This document shows, in pieces, positions 1 to 7,947 of a stretch of DNA of 64,000 bases. Position numbers and translations under genes: made by a program. How positions within the stretch are numbered: the first letter of the stretch is position 1; each line of letters begins with the position of its first letter. The stretch is from Verrucomicrobiota bacterium (GTDB lineage Bacteria; Verrucomicrobiota; Verrucomicrobiia; Opitutales; Opitutaceae), in NCBI GenBank assembly GCA_018239845.1, contig JAFEGO010000090.1:1-64000 (forward strand). The letters run 5' to 3'. The notes under the pieces were generated by a model that saw nothing but the letters and a program-made list of their open reading frames with translations, made no database searches and was not told the DNA's origin.

Positions 1-12
1 CCAGTCTCAGAT

Positions 13-38
13 ATTCGCGACAATTCGCGTGATTCGCG
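13..38. repeat. Short tandem ATTCGCG repeats
   Basis: Three exact copies of ATTCGCG start at 13, 23 and 32, a period of 9-10 bases, just downstream of the rsmB stop. No ORF is supported in the first 58 bases. This looks like a short low-complexity intergenic repeat; it has no hairpin plus T-tract that would make it a terminator. Confidence 0.5.
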
Positions 39-58
39 GGCCCTGCCTTGGTTTTGGC

Positions 59-1390
59 TCAGAGCTTCCGCAGCAAAAACGCCCCGGCGCCGTCGTGCCC
101 CGTTTCCCACGGTTTGCTGACGACGGATTTCTCCAGCGTCCACTGGCCGTGCCGGTCCGCGACGAAGTTTTTCACCACGGCCTCGTTCTCCGCGTGGTCG
201 ATGCTGCAGGTCGAGTAAACCAGGCGTCCGCCATGCAGCACGTGCTTGGCCGCCGCGGCCAGCAACGCCGCCTGCTGCTCCGGGTGCTTTAGAAAATCGC
301 CGTCCTGCAGCCGCCATTTCACATCCACGCGGTGGCGCATGACACCGGTGTTCGAGCACGGTACGTCGATCAGCACGGCGGTGTAGAGTCCGGGCAGGCC
401 GTGCTCCTTGAACAGCGGTCCCGCGCCTTGCAGCAGGTCGCCCTGCACCAGGGCCACGCCCACCGTCTCCGGCACGCGGGAAAGATTTTCCGTCAGGCGC
501 GCGATGCGCGGACCCGCCACGTCGAGGGCGATGACCTTGCCGGCCTTCAGCGTGTCCGCGATCAGCAGGCTCTTGCCGCCCGGGGCGGCGCAGGCGTCGA
601 GGACGACTTCCGTGGCCTGCGGCGCGAGCAACTCGACCGCGAGCCGGGTGCCCGGGTCCTGGAGGTAGATCGCCCCGCTCTTCAGCAGCGGCTCGACCTC
701 GTTCCAACGGCCCGGCGGCACTTCATAAAAGCCCGCCCACGCCGTCGGCTTGAGCCATTCGGGCAACGTCGTGCCCGGCAGCCCGCGCCAGCGCGCATAG
801 ACCGGCGCCGGCTGCTGGTTCCACTCCAGGAGCTTGCGCGTGGCCTCGCCGCCGAACTGCCCGAGCCAACGCCGCACCAGCCACTCGGGGTGCGAGAAAT
901 ATTCCGCCAGCTCCGCCGCGCCGGCATTGGCCGCCGGGGCCGGGGTGGCCAGCGCCACGGCGAGCTTGCGCACCACGGCGTTGACGAGGCGCGCCTCCGC
1001 CGGACTGGCGAGGGCCTTGGTCTGCTCGACCGCGTGGTGGCCGATCTTGGCCGCCATGCCGTCCTCGGGCGGCTTGCCCGCGGCCTCGATCAGTTCGAAA
1101 CCCGCCACATATAGCACCCCGCGCGTCGCAAACCGCGGCGGGTGGGCGATCAGGCGCCCCAGCTCGGCCTCCAGCCGGCCGGCGTGCCGCACCACGCCGA
1201 AGACGAGGTGCTGGCACCGCGCGCGCTCGGGTCCGGCCAGGGACTTGCCGAGCGTTTCGAGGAGTTCGTCGACGCGTTCGTGGCGTTCGAGCCAGCGGGC
1301 AATGAGGCGGGCGGCAGCCGACCAGGCGTTGGAACGGGGCGCGGATGCATTAGCACCCGCGGCGGAGGGATTTGACACACTGTTTGACAA
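59..1390 (-). CDS. rsmB: 16S rRNA m5C967 methyltransferase RsmB-like
   Basis: Cytosolic RNA (cytosine-5)-methyltransferase of the RsmB/NOL1/NOP2/Sun family, expected to methylate 16S rRNA with SAM. The N-terminal ~150 residues look like the NusB-type RNA-binding domain of RsmB. The C-terminal Rossmann domain has the SAM motif LDACAAPGGKS and both family cysteines, in DVPCSNTGVMRH (catalytic region) and STCSIDHAENE (product release). Length, 443 residues, is normal for the family. The first codon is TTG at 1390; a GTG four codons in (1378) is an equally plausible start. It diverges from the Gre-type gene across about 50 bases, so the two probably share a promoter region. The family is clear; exact target specificity is inferred from the family. 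Confidence 0.9.
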   Translation of the reverse strand: MSNSVSNPSAAGANASAPRSNAWSAAARLIARWLERHERVDELLETLGKSLAGPERARCQHLVFGVVRHAGRLEAELGRLIAHPPRFATRGVLYVAGFELIEAAGKPPEDGMAAKIGHHAVEQTKALASPAEARLVNAVVRKLAVALATPAPAANAGAAELAEYFSHPEWLVRRWLGQFGGEATRKLLEWNQQPAPVYARWRGLPGTTLPEWLKPTAWAGFYEVPPGRWNEVEPLLKSGAIYLQDPGTRLAVELLAPQATEVVLDACAAPGGKSLLIADTLKAGKVIALDVAGPRIARLTENLSRVPETVGVALVQGDLLQGAGPLFKEHGLPGLYTAVLIDVPCSNTGVMRHRVDVKWRLQDGDFLKHPEQQAALLAAAAKHVLHGGRLVYSTCSIDHAENEAVVKNFVADRHGQWTLEKSVVSKPWETGHDGAGAFLLRKL

Positions 1391-1442
1391 GGTAAGCCAT
1401 TATGCCCTCAACTTACCCGTTCAGGCCATCACTTTCGCACAC

Positions 1443-3284
1443 ATGAATTCCGAAACCGTTTCCGCGCTCATTGCCAAAAACCCGTCCCTGAAGGCGGCCA
1501 AAGCCAAATTCGAGGCCATGGAGCCGGGCGCGTACGTCGTGCATCGCAGCTGGGGTTTCGGCCAGATCAAGAGCTACGACGAGGCAGCCCAGCGCCTGAT
1601 CATCGATTTCAAGGAGAAGAAGGGCCACCCCATGGACCCGGCGTTCTGCGTCAACACCATGGACGTCCTCCCCGCCAACCATCTCCTCGTCCGCAAGGAG
1701 ACCGAGACGGCCAAGATCAACGACCTCATCGCCAACAATCCCGCCCAGCTGATCGTCGAGGCCCTCCAGTCCTACCCGAATCACGCCACCACCGCCATCG
1801 ACCTCGAGATCACCCTCGCGCAGGTCATCGGTGAGGAGAAGTTCAAGAAGTGGTGGTCCGCCGCCAAGAAGGTCCTCGCCAAGGATTCCCGCATCGCGAT
1901 CCCGGAGAAGAAGACCGAGTGCTACGTCCTCCGCGAGGTGCCCGTGTCCGCCGAGGATGAGATCCTCGAGCAGTTCAACAGCACCCGCTCCGCCCGCCGC
2001 CGCATCGCCCTCGCCGAGGAGCTCATCGGCTCCGTCGGCAAGAAAGAGGTCAAGGCCGACCTCAACGGCATCCTCAAGATCGTCGCCGACGCCGTCCGCG
2101 AGTCCAACCAGCTCGACGCCGCCGAGCGCCTCTACGGCGCCTCCATCCGCGACAATCTCGCCAGCCACATCGGCGCCGATGCCTCCGCCTTCGAGCCTTC
2201 GCAGGCCTCCCTCATCGCCAATGTCCGCGACCTCGCCGGCATCGCCGAGAAGGTCCCGGTCCACTTCCAGTCCTCCTTCCTCGAGCTCGTCAACGCGACG
2301 CACCCGATCGAGAGCCGCGACATCCTCTTCTCCCTGCTGAAGACCTCGCAGGGCAAGTTCACCACCGAGTGCATCAACTTCCTCGTCGAGCAGGGTCACG
2401 CCGATGAGCTCGCCCAGGCCCTCAAGCGCTGGCAGACCGAGCAGAACCTCCGCGCCCCCGTCCTCCTCTGGATCGTCAAGAACCGCCACTCGAAGAAATT
2501 CGCCAAGCTGCTCAACGATCTCATCACCCCCCGCCTCCTCGGCGCCATCTTCTTCGCCATCGATTACGAGGCCCTCCAGGCTTCCAGCGCCCGCCGCATC
2601 CCGCTCGCCGATATCCTCTCCGAGGATACCGACCTCATCGCGGACCTCCTTTCGACGGCCGATCCCGAGACCGCGCGCGATCTCGCGAACACGCTGATGC
2701 TGAACCAGGGCTTCGAGGAGCTCACCAAGAAGTCCCTTCTCGCCCGCTTCATCAAGATCTTCCCCAAGATCCAGTCGCTCGTCGCCGCCGACGCCGAGGG
2801 CAAGGAGGAGCAGCTCCTCGTTTCCCGCGAAAGCTACGACCGCAAGGTCAAGGAGTACGAGCACCTCAAGAGCGTCAAAATCCCGGAGAACAAGACCGCC
2901 ATCGCCATCGCCCGCGAGCACGGCGACCTCAAGGAAAACTCCGAGTACAAGATGGCCAAGCAGGACCAGACCGTCCTCATGGCCCAAAAGACCCTTCTCG
3001 AGCAGGAGCTCGGCCGCGCCCGCGTCACCGAATTCAAGGAGGCCACCACCGCCCAGGTCGGCATCGGCACGATCGTCGAGGTCACCGTTGGCGGGAAGTC
3101 CGCCACCTACACCATCCTCGGTGCGTGGGATGGCGATGCGGACAAGAACATCATCTCCTACAAGACCGCCCTCGGCGTCGCCCTCCTCGGCAAGAAGGCT
3201 GGCGACGTGGTGAAGGTGAAGACCGGCACCACCGAGGAAGACTACACCATCGTCAGCATCGCGCGTTACGCCGACAAAAACTGA
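1443..3284 (+). CDS. Gre-family transcription elongation factor with long N-terminal extension
   Basis: Protein of 613 residues. The last ~160 residues are a GreA/GreB domain: a charged helical coiled-coil (ENKTAIAIAREHGDLKENSEY carries the acidic loop) followed by the FKBP-like globule beginning VGIGTIVEVTVGGKSATY. That domain inserts into the RNA polymerase secondary channel and stimulates transcript cleavage. The first ~450 residues are not part of classical GreA (about 158 residues); they start with a compact region (YVVHRSWGFGQIKSYDEA), then a helical solenoid-like stretch. An upstream-extended reading frame exists, but it overlaps rsmB antisense; ATG 1443 is chosen because protein-like composition starts there and it clears the divergent gene. 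A strong terminator follows. Gre activity is known for the C-terminal family; the role of the extension is unknown. Confidence 0.85.
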   Translation: MNSETVSALIAKNPSLKAAKAKFEAMEPGAYVVHRSWGFGQIKSYDEAAQRLIIDFKEKKGHPMDPAFCVNTMDVLPANHLLVRKETETAKINDLIANNPAQLIVEALQSYPNHATTAIDLEITLAQVIGEEKFKKWWSAAKKVLAKDSRIAIPEKKTECYVLREVPVSAEDEILEQFNSTRSARRRIALAEELIGSVGKKEVKADLNGILKIVADAVRESNQLDAAERLYGASIRDNLASHIGADASAFEPSQASLIANVRDLAGIAEKVPVHFQSSFLELVNATHPIESRDILFSLLKTSQGKFTTECINFLVEQGHADELAQALKRWQTEQNLRAPVLLWIVKNRHSKKFAKLLNDLITPRLLGAIFFAIDYEALQASSARRIPLADILSEDTDLIADLLSTADPETARDLANTLMLNQGFEELTKKSLLARFIKIFPKIQSLVAADAEGKEEQLLVSRESYDRKVKEYEHLKSVKIPENKTAIAIAREHGDLKENSEYKMAKQDQTVLMAQKTLLEQELGRARVTEFKEATTAQVGIGTIVEVTVGGKSATYTILGAWDGDADKNIISYKTALGVALLGKKAGDVVKVKTGTTEEDYTIVSIARYADKN

Positions 3285-3324
3285 CGCCGCTGGGCGTACG
3301 GGCCCGCGCCCGCACCTCAGCCTG

Positions 3325-3356
3325 AAAACCCGCCTACTTTCCCGTGGCGGGTTTTT
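3325..3356 (+). terminator. Rho-independent terminator after the Gre gene
   Basis: Perfect 10-bp inverted repeat: AAAACCCGCC (3325-3334) and GGCGGGTTTT (3346-3355) around an 11-base loop, ending in a run of five T. It lies 41 bases after the Gre stop and before the exporter start, so it separates the two units. Confidence 0.85.
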
Positions 3357-3382
3357 CATTTCCACCCTTCGACCCGCTCTTC

Positions 3383-3997
3383 ATGTCGTCATTCACCCAA
3401 GGTCTCATCTTCGGCTTCGGCATCGCCGTCCCTGTCGGGCCCATCGGCATGTTGTGTCTCCGCCGCTCGGTGAATGACGGGCGCCTGACCGGCCTCATCT
3501 CCGGTCTCGGTGCGGCCACGGCCGACGCCTTGTACGGCATCGTCGCCGCTCTCGGTCTCACCGCGGTCACCGACATTCTGCTGCGCTATCAGCAGGCGCT
3601 GCACCTCGTCGGCGGCCTCTTCCTCATCGGTCTCGGCCTGCTCACCTTCCGCGCCAAGCCCTCGGGCGAGGCGGCCCGCACGCCTACGCCGACGGGCCTG
3701 CTCTCCGCCTACCTCACCGTCTTTCTCCTCACCCTGAGCAATCCGATGACGATCATCACATTTCTCGGCTTCTTCACCTTCACCGGCGTCACGGTTGCCA
3801 CACCCAACATCGCTTCCAGCCTGCTCCTCGTGCTCGGCGTCTTTCTCGGCTCCGCCACGTGGTGGGTGATCCTGAGCTTCACCGCCGGCGCACTCCGCCA
3901 CCGGCTCCAGACCCGCGGCCTCCGTTTCCTCAACATCTTCTCCGGCCTTATCATCACCGCCTTCGGGGTCTGGCAGCTGGCGCAATTCCGCCTGTAA
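3383..3997 (+). CDS. LysE/RhtB family amino-acid exporter
   Basis: Inner-membrane protein of 204 residues with about six hydrophobic segments, the normal size and layout of the LysE/RhtB superfamily that exports amino acids or their analogues. The N-terminus has the family pattern GLIFGFGIAVPVGPIGMLCLRRS (Gly/Pro-rich PVGP turn in the first helix), and a second conserved turn, LTLSNPMTIITFLGFF, lies mid-protein. ATG 3383 is preferred to an earlier in-frame start at 3344, because that start falls inside the preceding terminator and adds 13 residues without family similarity. Substrate cannot be told from sequence. Standalone gene with no coupled regulator, though an ArsR-type gene follows. Confidence 0.85.
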   Translation: MSSFTQGLIFGFGIAVPVGPIGMLCLRRSVNDGRLTGLISGLGAATADALYGIVAALGLTAVTDILLRYQQALHLVGGLFLIGLGLLTFRAKPSGEAARTPTPTGLLSAYLTVFLLTLSNPMTIITFLGFFTFTGVTVATPNIASSLLLVLGVFLGSATWWVILSFTAGALRHRLQTRGLRFLNIFSGLIITAFGVWQLAQFRL

Positions 3998-4000
3998 ACC

Positions 4001-4030
4001 GTGGCATCCCGCCTGCTTGCAGGCGGGCGC
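4001..4030. repeat. Intergenic inverted repeat (CCCGCCTGC hairpin)
   Basis: Between the exporter stop and the ArsR-methyltransferase gene, CCCGCCTGC and GCAGGCGGG form a 9-bp stem with a 2-base loop. The core TCCCGCCTGC recurs in the intergenic element at 34551-34606. There is no T-run on either strand, so it fits a dispersed repeat fragment better than a terminator. A GTG in this hairpin opens a longer in-frame reading of the next gene, which I do not use. Confidence 0.5.
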
Positions 4031-4054
4031 AAACTCCCCCAGCCTCCCTTCCGC

Positions 4055-4987
4055 GTGAACGCCTCCTGGGACATCCTCAAAATCCTCTCCGACCCCACCC
4101 GCCTGCGCCTCCTCGCGCTGCTGATGCGGGAGGAGCTCTCCGTCGCCGAGCTGCAGGAGATCCTCGGCCTCGGCCAGTCGCGCACCTCGTCGCAGCTCGC
4201 CTTGCTCCGCCAGGCCAACCTCGTCTCCGACCGCCGCGACGGCAAAAAGGCCTTCTACTCCCTCCGCGCCTCGCTGCCGCCCCGCGCGCTCGCACTGCTC
4301 CGCGCCGCCGCCGACTCCGTCGCCGAGTTGCCGCAGCTGGAGGAAGATCAGGCCAACCTCGACCGCATCCTCCAAAAACGCCGCCGCACGCAGGAGCAGT
4401 ATTTTAATCTCATCGCCGGCCGTCTCGGCAAAAACTACTGCCCCGGCCGCTCGTGGGAAGCCATCGGCCACCTCGCGCTCCGCCTCACCCCCGCGATCGA
4501 CATCGCGGACCTCGGCGCCGGCGAGGGCCTCGTCTCCCAGCTCCTCGCGCACCGCGCGCGTCAGGTCTGGTGTATCGACAATTCCATAAAAATGGTCGAA
4601 GTCGGCACCGAGCTCGCGAAGAAAAACGGCCTCGCCAACCTCACCTACAAGCACGGCGACATCGAGCACGTCCCCCTGCCCGACCGCTCCGTCGATCTCG
4701 CGATCCTGAGCCAGGCGCTGCACCACGCGCAGCACCCGCAGACCGCCGTCAACGAGGCGCACCGCATCCTCCGTCCCGGCGGCCAGCTCCTCGTCCTCGA
4801 CCTCAACGAGCACACCTTCGAAAAAGCCCGCGACCTCTACGCCGACGTCTGGCTCGGCTTCAAGGAAAGCACGCTCCACACCTTCCTGAAAAAAGCGGGC
4901 TTCCAAAAGGTCGAGGTCAACGCCGTTGCCCGCGAGGACCAGCCCCCGCACTTCGAAACCCTCCTCGCGAGCGGCATCAAGAAATAG
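4055..4987 (+). CDS. ArsR-type HTH fused to SAM-dependent methyltransferase
   Basis: Two-domain protein of 310 residues from GTG 4055. Residues ~3-80 are an ArsR-like winged helix (ILSDPTRLRLLALL, then SVAELQEILGLGQSRTSSQLALLR as the recognition helix region); no metal-binding ELCVCDL box is visible. After a helical linker, residues ~120-310 are a class I methyltransferase with the SAM motif IADLGAGEG, DIEHVPLPDRSVDLAIL and HRILRPGGQLLVLDL. The fusion is known in bacteria, often near methionine or SAH genes, but none is adjacent here. A longer frame opens with GTG 4001, but its first 18 codons lie in an intergenic hairpin, so the later start is favoured. It may sense SAM/SAH status or methylate an unknown small molecule. 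Confidence 0.75.
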   Translation: MNASWDILKILSDPTRLRLLALLMREELSVAELQEILGLGQSRTSSQLALLRQANLVSDRRDGKKAFYSLRASLPPRALALLRAAADSVAELPQLEEDQANLDRILQKRRRTQEQYFNLIAGRLGKNYCPGRSWEAIGHLALRLTPAIDIADLGAGEGLVSQLLAHRARQVWCIDNSIKMVEVGTELAKKNGLANLTYKHGDIEHVPLPDRSVDLAILSQALHHAQHPQTAVNEAHRILRPGGQLLVLDLNEHTFEKARDLYADVWLGFKESTLHTFLKKAGFQKVEVNAVAREDQPPHFETLLASGIKK

Positions 4988-5091
4988 CGGTTCACCGCGC
5001 CCTTCTTTCCTTCCGCGCGGAAAAATCCGCGTTCGGGGATATTTCGGAACTCCGGGCCTTCGCGCCCCACTGTAGGGAGAAAGGATTCCCC

Positions 5092-5796
5092 ATGAAAGAC
5101 GATACTCCCCGTCCTGCTCCGAAGAATACTCCGCCCGCTCCCGCCCCGGCCACGCCCTCGCCGCCGCACCACGCCGGGCGTCCCACCAGCCTCAACAACC
5201 CGGAGGTGATGAAGAATACGGAGCTGGCCAAGCTCCCCAAGAGTTCACCGCTGGCCATCATCGTTGCCGTGCTCGCCATCGCGCTGGTTCTCGTGCTCGT
5301 CTCCGGTTACGGCAAGCTCCACGAGCGCGATGACAAGATCGCCCAGGCCGCCTCCGCGCTCAACCAGAGCCAGGCCGCCGTCTCCGATGCGCAGGCGCAG
5401 CTCGCCAAGGCCAAGTCCGACAACGATGCCACGCGCAAGCAGCTCGCCGACGATCAGAAGACCAACGCCGAATTGCAGGACCAGCTGAAGCAGGCCAAGA
5501 CCGCCACCGACGCGCAGGCCAAGGATCTCGCCGCGGCCAAGGACTCCGCCGCCAAGCTCCAGAGCCAGCTCGACGAAACCACGAAGAAGGTCGCCGAGCT
5601 CGAGAGTCAGCAGAAGGCCAATGCGACTCAAACTGCCTCGCTGCAAAGCCAGCTGGAAAAAGCCAAGGCCGACGCGGCCACCGCCCAGCAGCAGCTCGCC
5701 GAAGCCAACGACCGCGCCGCCCAGCTCGAGACCCGCGCCACCAAGGCCGAAAACGACCTCGCCACCCTCCAGGCCTCCAAGTCCAAGCGGAGATAA
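5092..5796 (+). CDS. Single-pass membrane protein with long coiled coil
   Basis: Protein of 234 residues. A Pro-rich cytosolic-type N-terminus (~45 residues) is followed by one transmembrane helix at ~55-72 (SPLAIIVAVLAIALVLVLV) and then ~160 residues of Ala/Gln/Lys/Asp heptads, a continuous coiled coil ending in basic SKSKRR. ATG 5092 is supported by GGGAGAAAGGA at 5075-5085, one of the few clear Shine-Dalgarno sites in the window. I do not recognise a family; the layout resembles envelope tethers or LPP/TolA-like spacers, but low complexity makes similarity unreliable. It stands alone between the methyltransferase and a convergent antiporter. Confidence 0.75.
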   Translation: MKDDTPRPAPKNTPPAPAPATPSPPHHAGRPTSLNNPEVMKNTELAKLPKSSPLAIIVAVLAIALVLVLVSGYGKLHERDDKIAQAASALNQSQAAVSDAQAQLAKAKSDNDATRKQLADDQKTNAELQDQLKQAKTATDAQAKDLAAAKDSAAKLQSQLDETTKKVAELESQQKANATQTASLQSQLEKAKADAATAQQQLAEANDRAAQLETRATKAENDLATLQASKSKRR

Positions 5797-5810
5797 CGGC
5801 TCGCGCTCTC

Positions 5811-7091
5811 TTACAGAAAGGCCCATCCGATCAGCGCGAGGATCGGGAGGAGCACGGGGAGGCTGTATTTGCCGATGTAGCCGAAGAAGGTCGGGCAGTG
5901 CACGCCGGCGTCGTGCGCGATCGACTTCACCATGAAGTTCGGGCCGTTGCCGATGTAGGTCATCGCCCCGAAAAAGACCGAGCCCAGGCTCACCGCCACC
6001 ACGTACAGCGGATGTCCCGCGAGCAGGGCCGCCGTGCCGTTCGCGCCGGTCGTCGCCTGGGCGAGCTGGAAGAAGTTCGCGTAGGTCGGGGCGTTGTCGA
6101 GGACCGAGGACAGCGCTCCGCTGGCGAAGTAGTACTGCAGCGGATGCGTGAAGCCCAGCGCCGGGCCGTGCGCCGCGAGATAGTCCAGCGCCGGCAGCAT
6201 CGTCGCAAAGATCCCCGCGAAGAGCAGCGCCACCTCCTTGATCGGGCCGAAGCTGAAATGGTTCTCCGCGTGCACCACCTTAGGCGTGAGAAACCAGCTC
6301 GCCACCGCCGCGCCGGCCATCACGGCTTCGCGCAGCAGGAATCTGTCGGGCAGAAACACCGCCCCGATGATCACGAGCAGCAGCAGCACGTTGATCGCGC
6401 CGTCGAAACGCCAGGTCTCCCCTTGTTGCTCGGCCTCCGCCTGCAGTTTGCGCGGCATGTGGCGGAAGCTGCGCCGGTCAAAAAAATAGAAGGCCGCGAG
6501 AACCAACCCGACGGTCGCCAGCCACGGCACCATCACCTGCCCGGCCAGCCAGAAAAATGGCACGCCGCGCAGGTAGCCGAGAAACAGCGGCGGATCGCCC
6601 ACGGGCGTGAGCGCGCCGCCGACATTGGACACGATGAAGATGAAGAAAACGACGTGATACGCGCTGATGCGGATCTTGTTCATACGGATCCACGGCCGGA
6701 TGAGCACCATCGAGGCGCCGGTCGTGCCGATGACATTGGCCGCGATCGCTCCGATGGCGAGAAACACGACGTTGGCCAGCGGCGTGGCCTCGCCGCTCAC
6801 CTTCAGGTGGATGCCGCCCGCCACGATGAAGAGCGAGCCCACAAGGCAGATGAACGAAACGTAGTCGTGCAGGGTGTGCCCCAGCTCCACCGCGCCCCCG
6901 GGCACACGCACCAGGTAGTAGGCGCCGACCAGGGCCGCGAGGCCGAGCGCGACGTGCGGGTAATAGGCGTCCCACCATTTTTTCACCGCGTGGCCGGTGA
7001 GCGGCATCGTGGCGATGAGGAGGAGCAGCAGGCCGAAGGGCGCGAGCAGCAGGGGCGGCACTACATCGGTGGCGAGGAGGGTCAGCGGCAT
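5811..7091 (-). CDS. Sodium:proton antiporter, NhaD-like (ion transporter superfamily)
   Basis: Polytopic inner-membrane protein of 426 residues with about a dozen hydrophobic segments. It resembles the NhaD/CitM/ArsB branch of the ion transporter superfamily: NVIGTTGASMVLIRPWIRMN and the conserved loop SNVGGALTPVGDPPLFLGYLRG, repeated near the C-terminus in weaker form around SSVLDNAPTYANFF and GAMTYIGNGPNFMVKSIA. These paired re-entrant loops are the family's ion path. Likely role: sodium extrusion and pH homeostasis; citrate or another anion cannot be excluded from sequence alone. Same strand as the downstream amt-glnK unit but separated by that unit's terminator, so probably its own transcript. 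Confidence 0.82.
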   Translation of the reverse strand: MPLTLLATDVVPPLLLAPFGLLLLLIATMPLTGHAVKKWWDAYYPHVALGLAALVGAYYLVRVPGGAVELGHTLHDYVSFICLVGSLFIVAGGIHLKVSGEATPLANVVFLAIGAIAANVIGTTGASMVLIRPWIRMNKIRISAYHVVFFIFIVSNVGGALTPVGDPPLFLGYLRGVPFFWLAGQVMVPWLATVGLVLAAFYFFDRRSFRHMPRKLQAEAEQQGETWRFDGAINVLLLLVIIGAVFLPDRFLLREAVMAGAAVASWFLTPKVVHAENHFSFGPIKEVALLFAGIFATMLPALDYLAAHGPALGFTHPLQYYFASGALSSVLDNAPTYANFFQLAQATTGANGTAALLAGHPLYVVAVSLGSVFFGAMTYIGNGPNFMVKSIAHDAGVHCPTFFGYIGKYSLPVLLPILALIGWAFL

Positions 7092-7140
7092 GGCGGGAAA
7101 TAAGCAGTTGGCGGGCCGGGCTTGTCGGCCCGGTGGGGGA

Positions 7141-7177
7141 AAAGCAAACCGCCCCGGCGCAGGCGCGCCGGAGCGGT
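7141..7177 (-). terminator. Terminator of the amt-glnK unit
   Basis: On the minus strand, ACCGC and CCGGCG arms (7148-7152, 7154-7159) pair with CGCCGG and GCGGT (7166-7171, 7173-7177), one mismatch, six-base loop. The strand then reads TTTGCTTTTCC. It lies 21 bases past the glnK stop. Confidence 0.7.
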
Positions 7178-7197
7178 CGTAAGCGGCTTACACGGTC

Positions 7198-7581
<384 letters not shown>

Positions 7582-7917
7582 TCAGGTGGTGACGCCGGCC
7601 TTGAGCTTCGCGCGGAGCTGCTGGAGCAGCATCCACCCGTAGCCCAGGACCACGCCGCCCGAAACCAGCCACTGCGTGCCGTCAACGAACAGGAGCGGGC
7701 AGACCAACTGCACGAGCGCCAGGGCAATCAGGAGGTAGGCGGTGCGCACGCCCGCGCCGGGCATGAGCGACCAGCCGCTCTTGAGCTTGCCTTCGCGCTG
7801 CCTCGCCTCGTTGCGCCGCAGCGCGGCCTGCTGGAGCAGGCCGAACGCCAGGCCGATGACCGCACCGGCGGTGACGCCGGCGATATCCATGAGGAGGTTC
7901 GTGAATTGGAATGACAT
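7582..7917 (-). CDS. Small membrane protein between amt and glnK
   Basis: Unrecognised 111-residue protein with about three hydrophobic segments: LLMDIAGVTAGAVIGLAFGLL, TAYLLIALALVQLVCPLLFV and WLVSGGVVLGYGWMLL. A basic loop between the first two (RRNEARQREGKLKSGW) is probably cytosolic. It lies 30 bases after amt and 45 before glnK on the same strand, so all three should be co-transcribed. That position suggests a link to ammonium transport, for example an Amt accessory or a small channel regulator, but no family motif supports this. Composition matches its neighbours, so it is a real and long-resident gene. Confidence 0.75.
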   Translation of the reverse strand: MSFQFTNLLMDIAGVTAGAVIGLAFGLLQQAALRRNEARQREGKLKSGWSLMPGAGVRTAYLLIALALVQLVCPLLFVDGTQWLVSGGVVLGYGWMLLQQLRAKLKAGVTT

Positions 7918-7947
7918 GACAGTGACTGGTTGGGGTTGTTGGATTGG

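Noticed and set aside
11-40. ATTCGCG repeats as a CRISPR array
   Set aside because: Units are only 7 bases with 2-3 base spacing; no spacers or cas genes.
834-1442. In-frame upstream extension of the Gre reading frame
   Set aside because: It is antisense to rsmB and has shadow-frame composition; the family-like protein begins at ATG 1443.
1413-3365. 650-residue minus-strand frame opposite the Gre gene
   Set aside because: Low-complexity Leu/Gly/Asp/Glu composition typical of a GC-rich antisense frame; no motifs.
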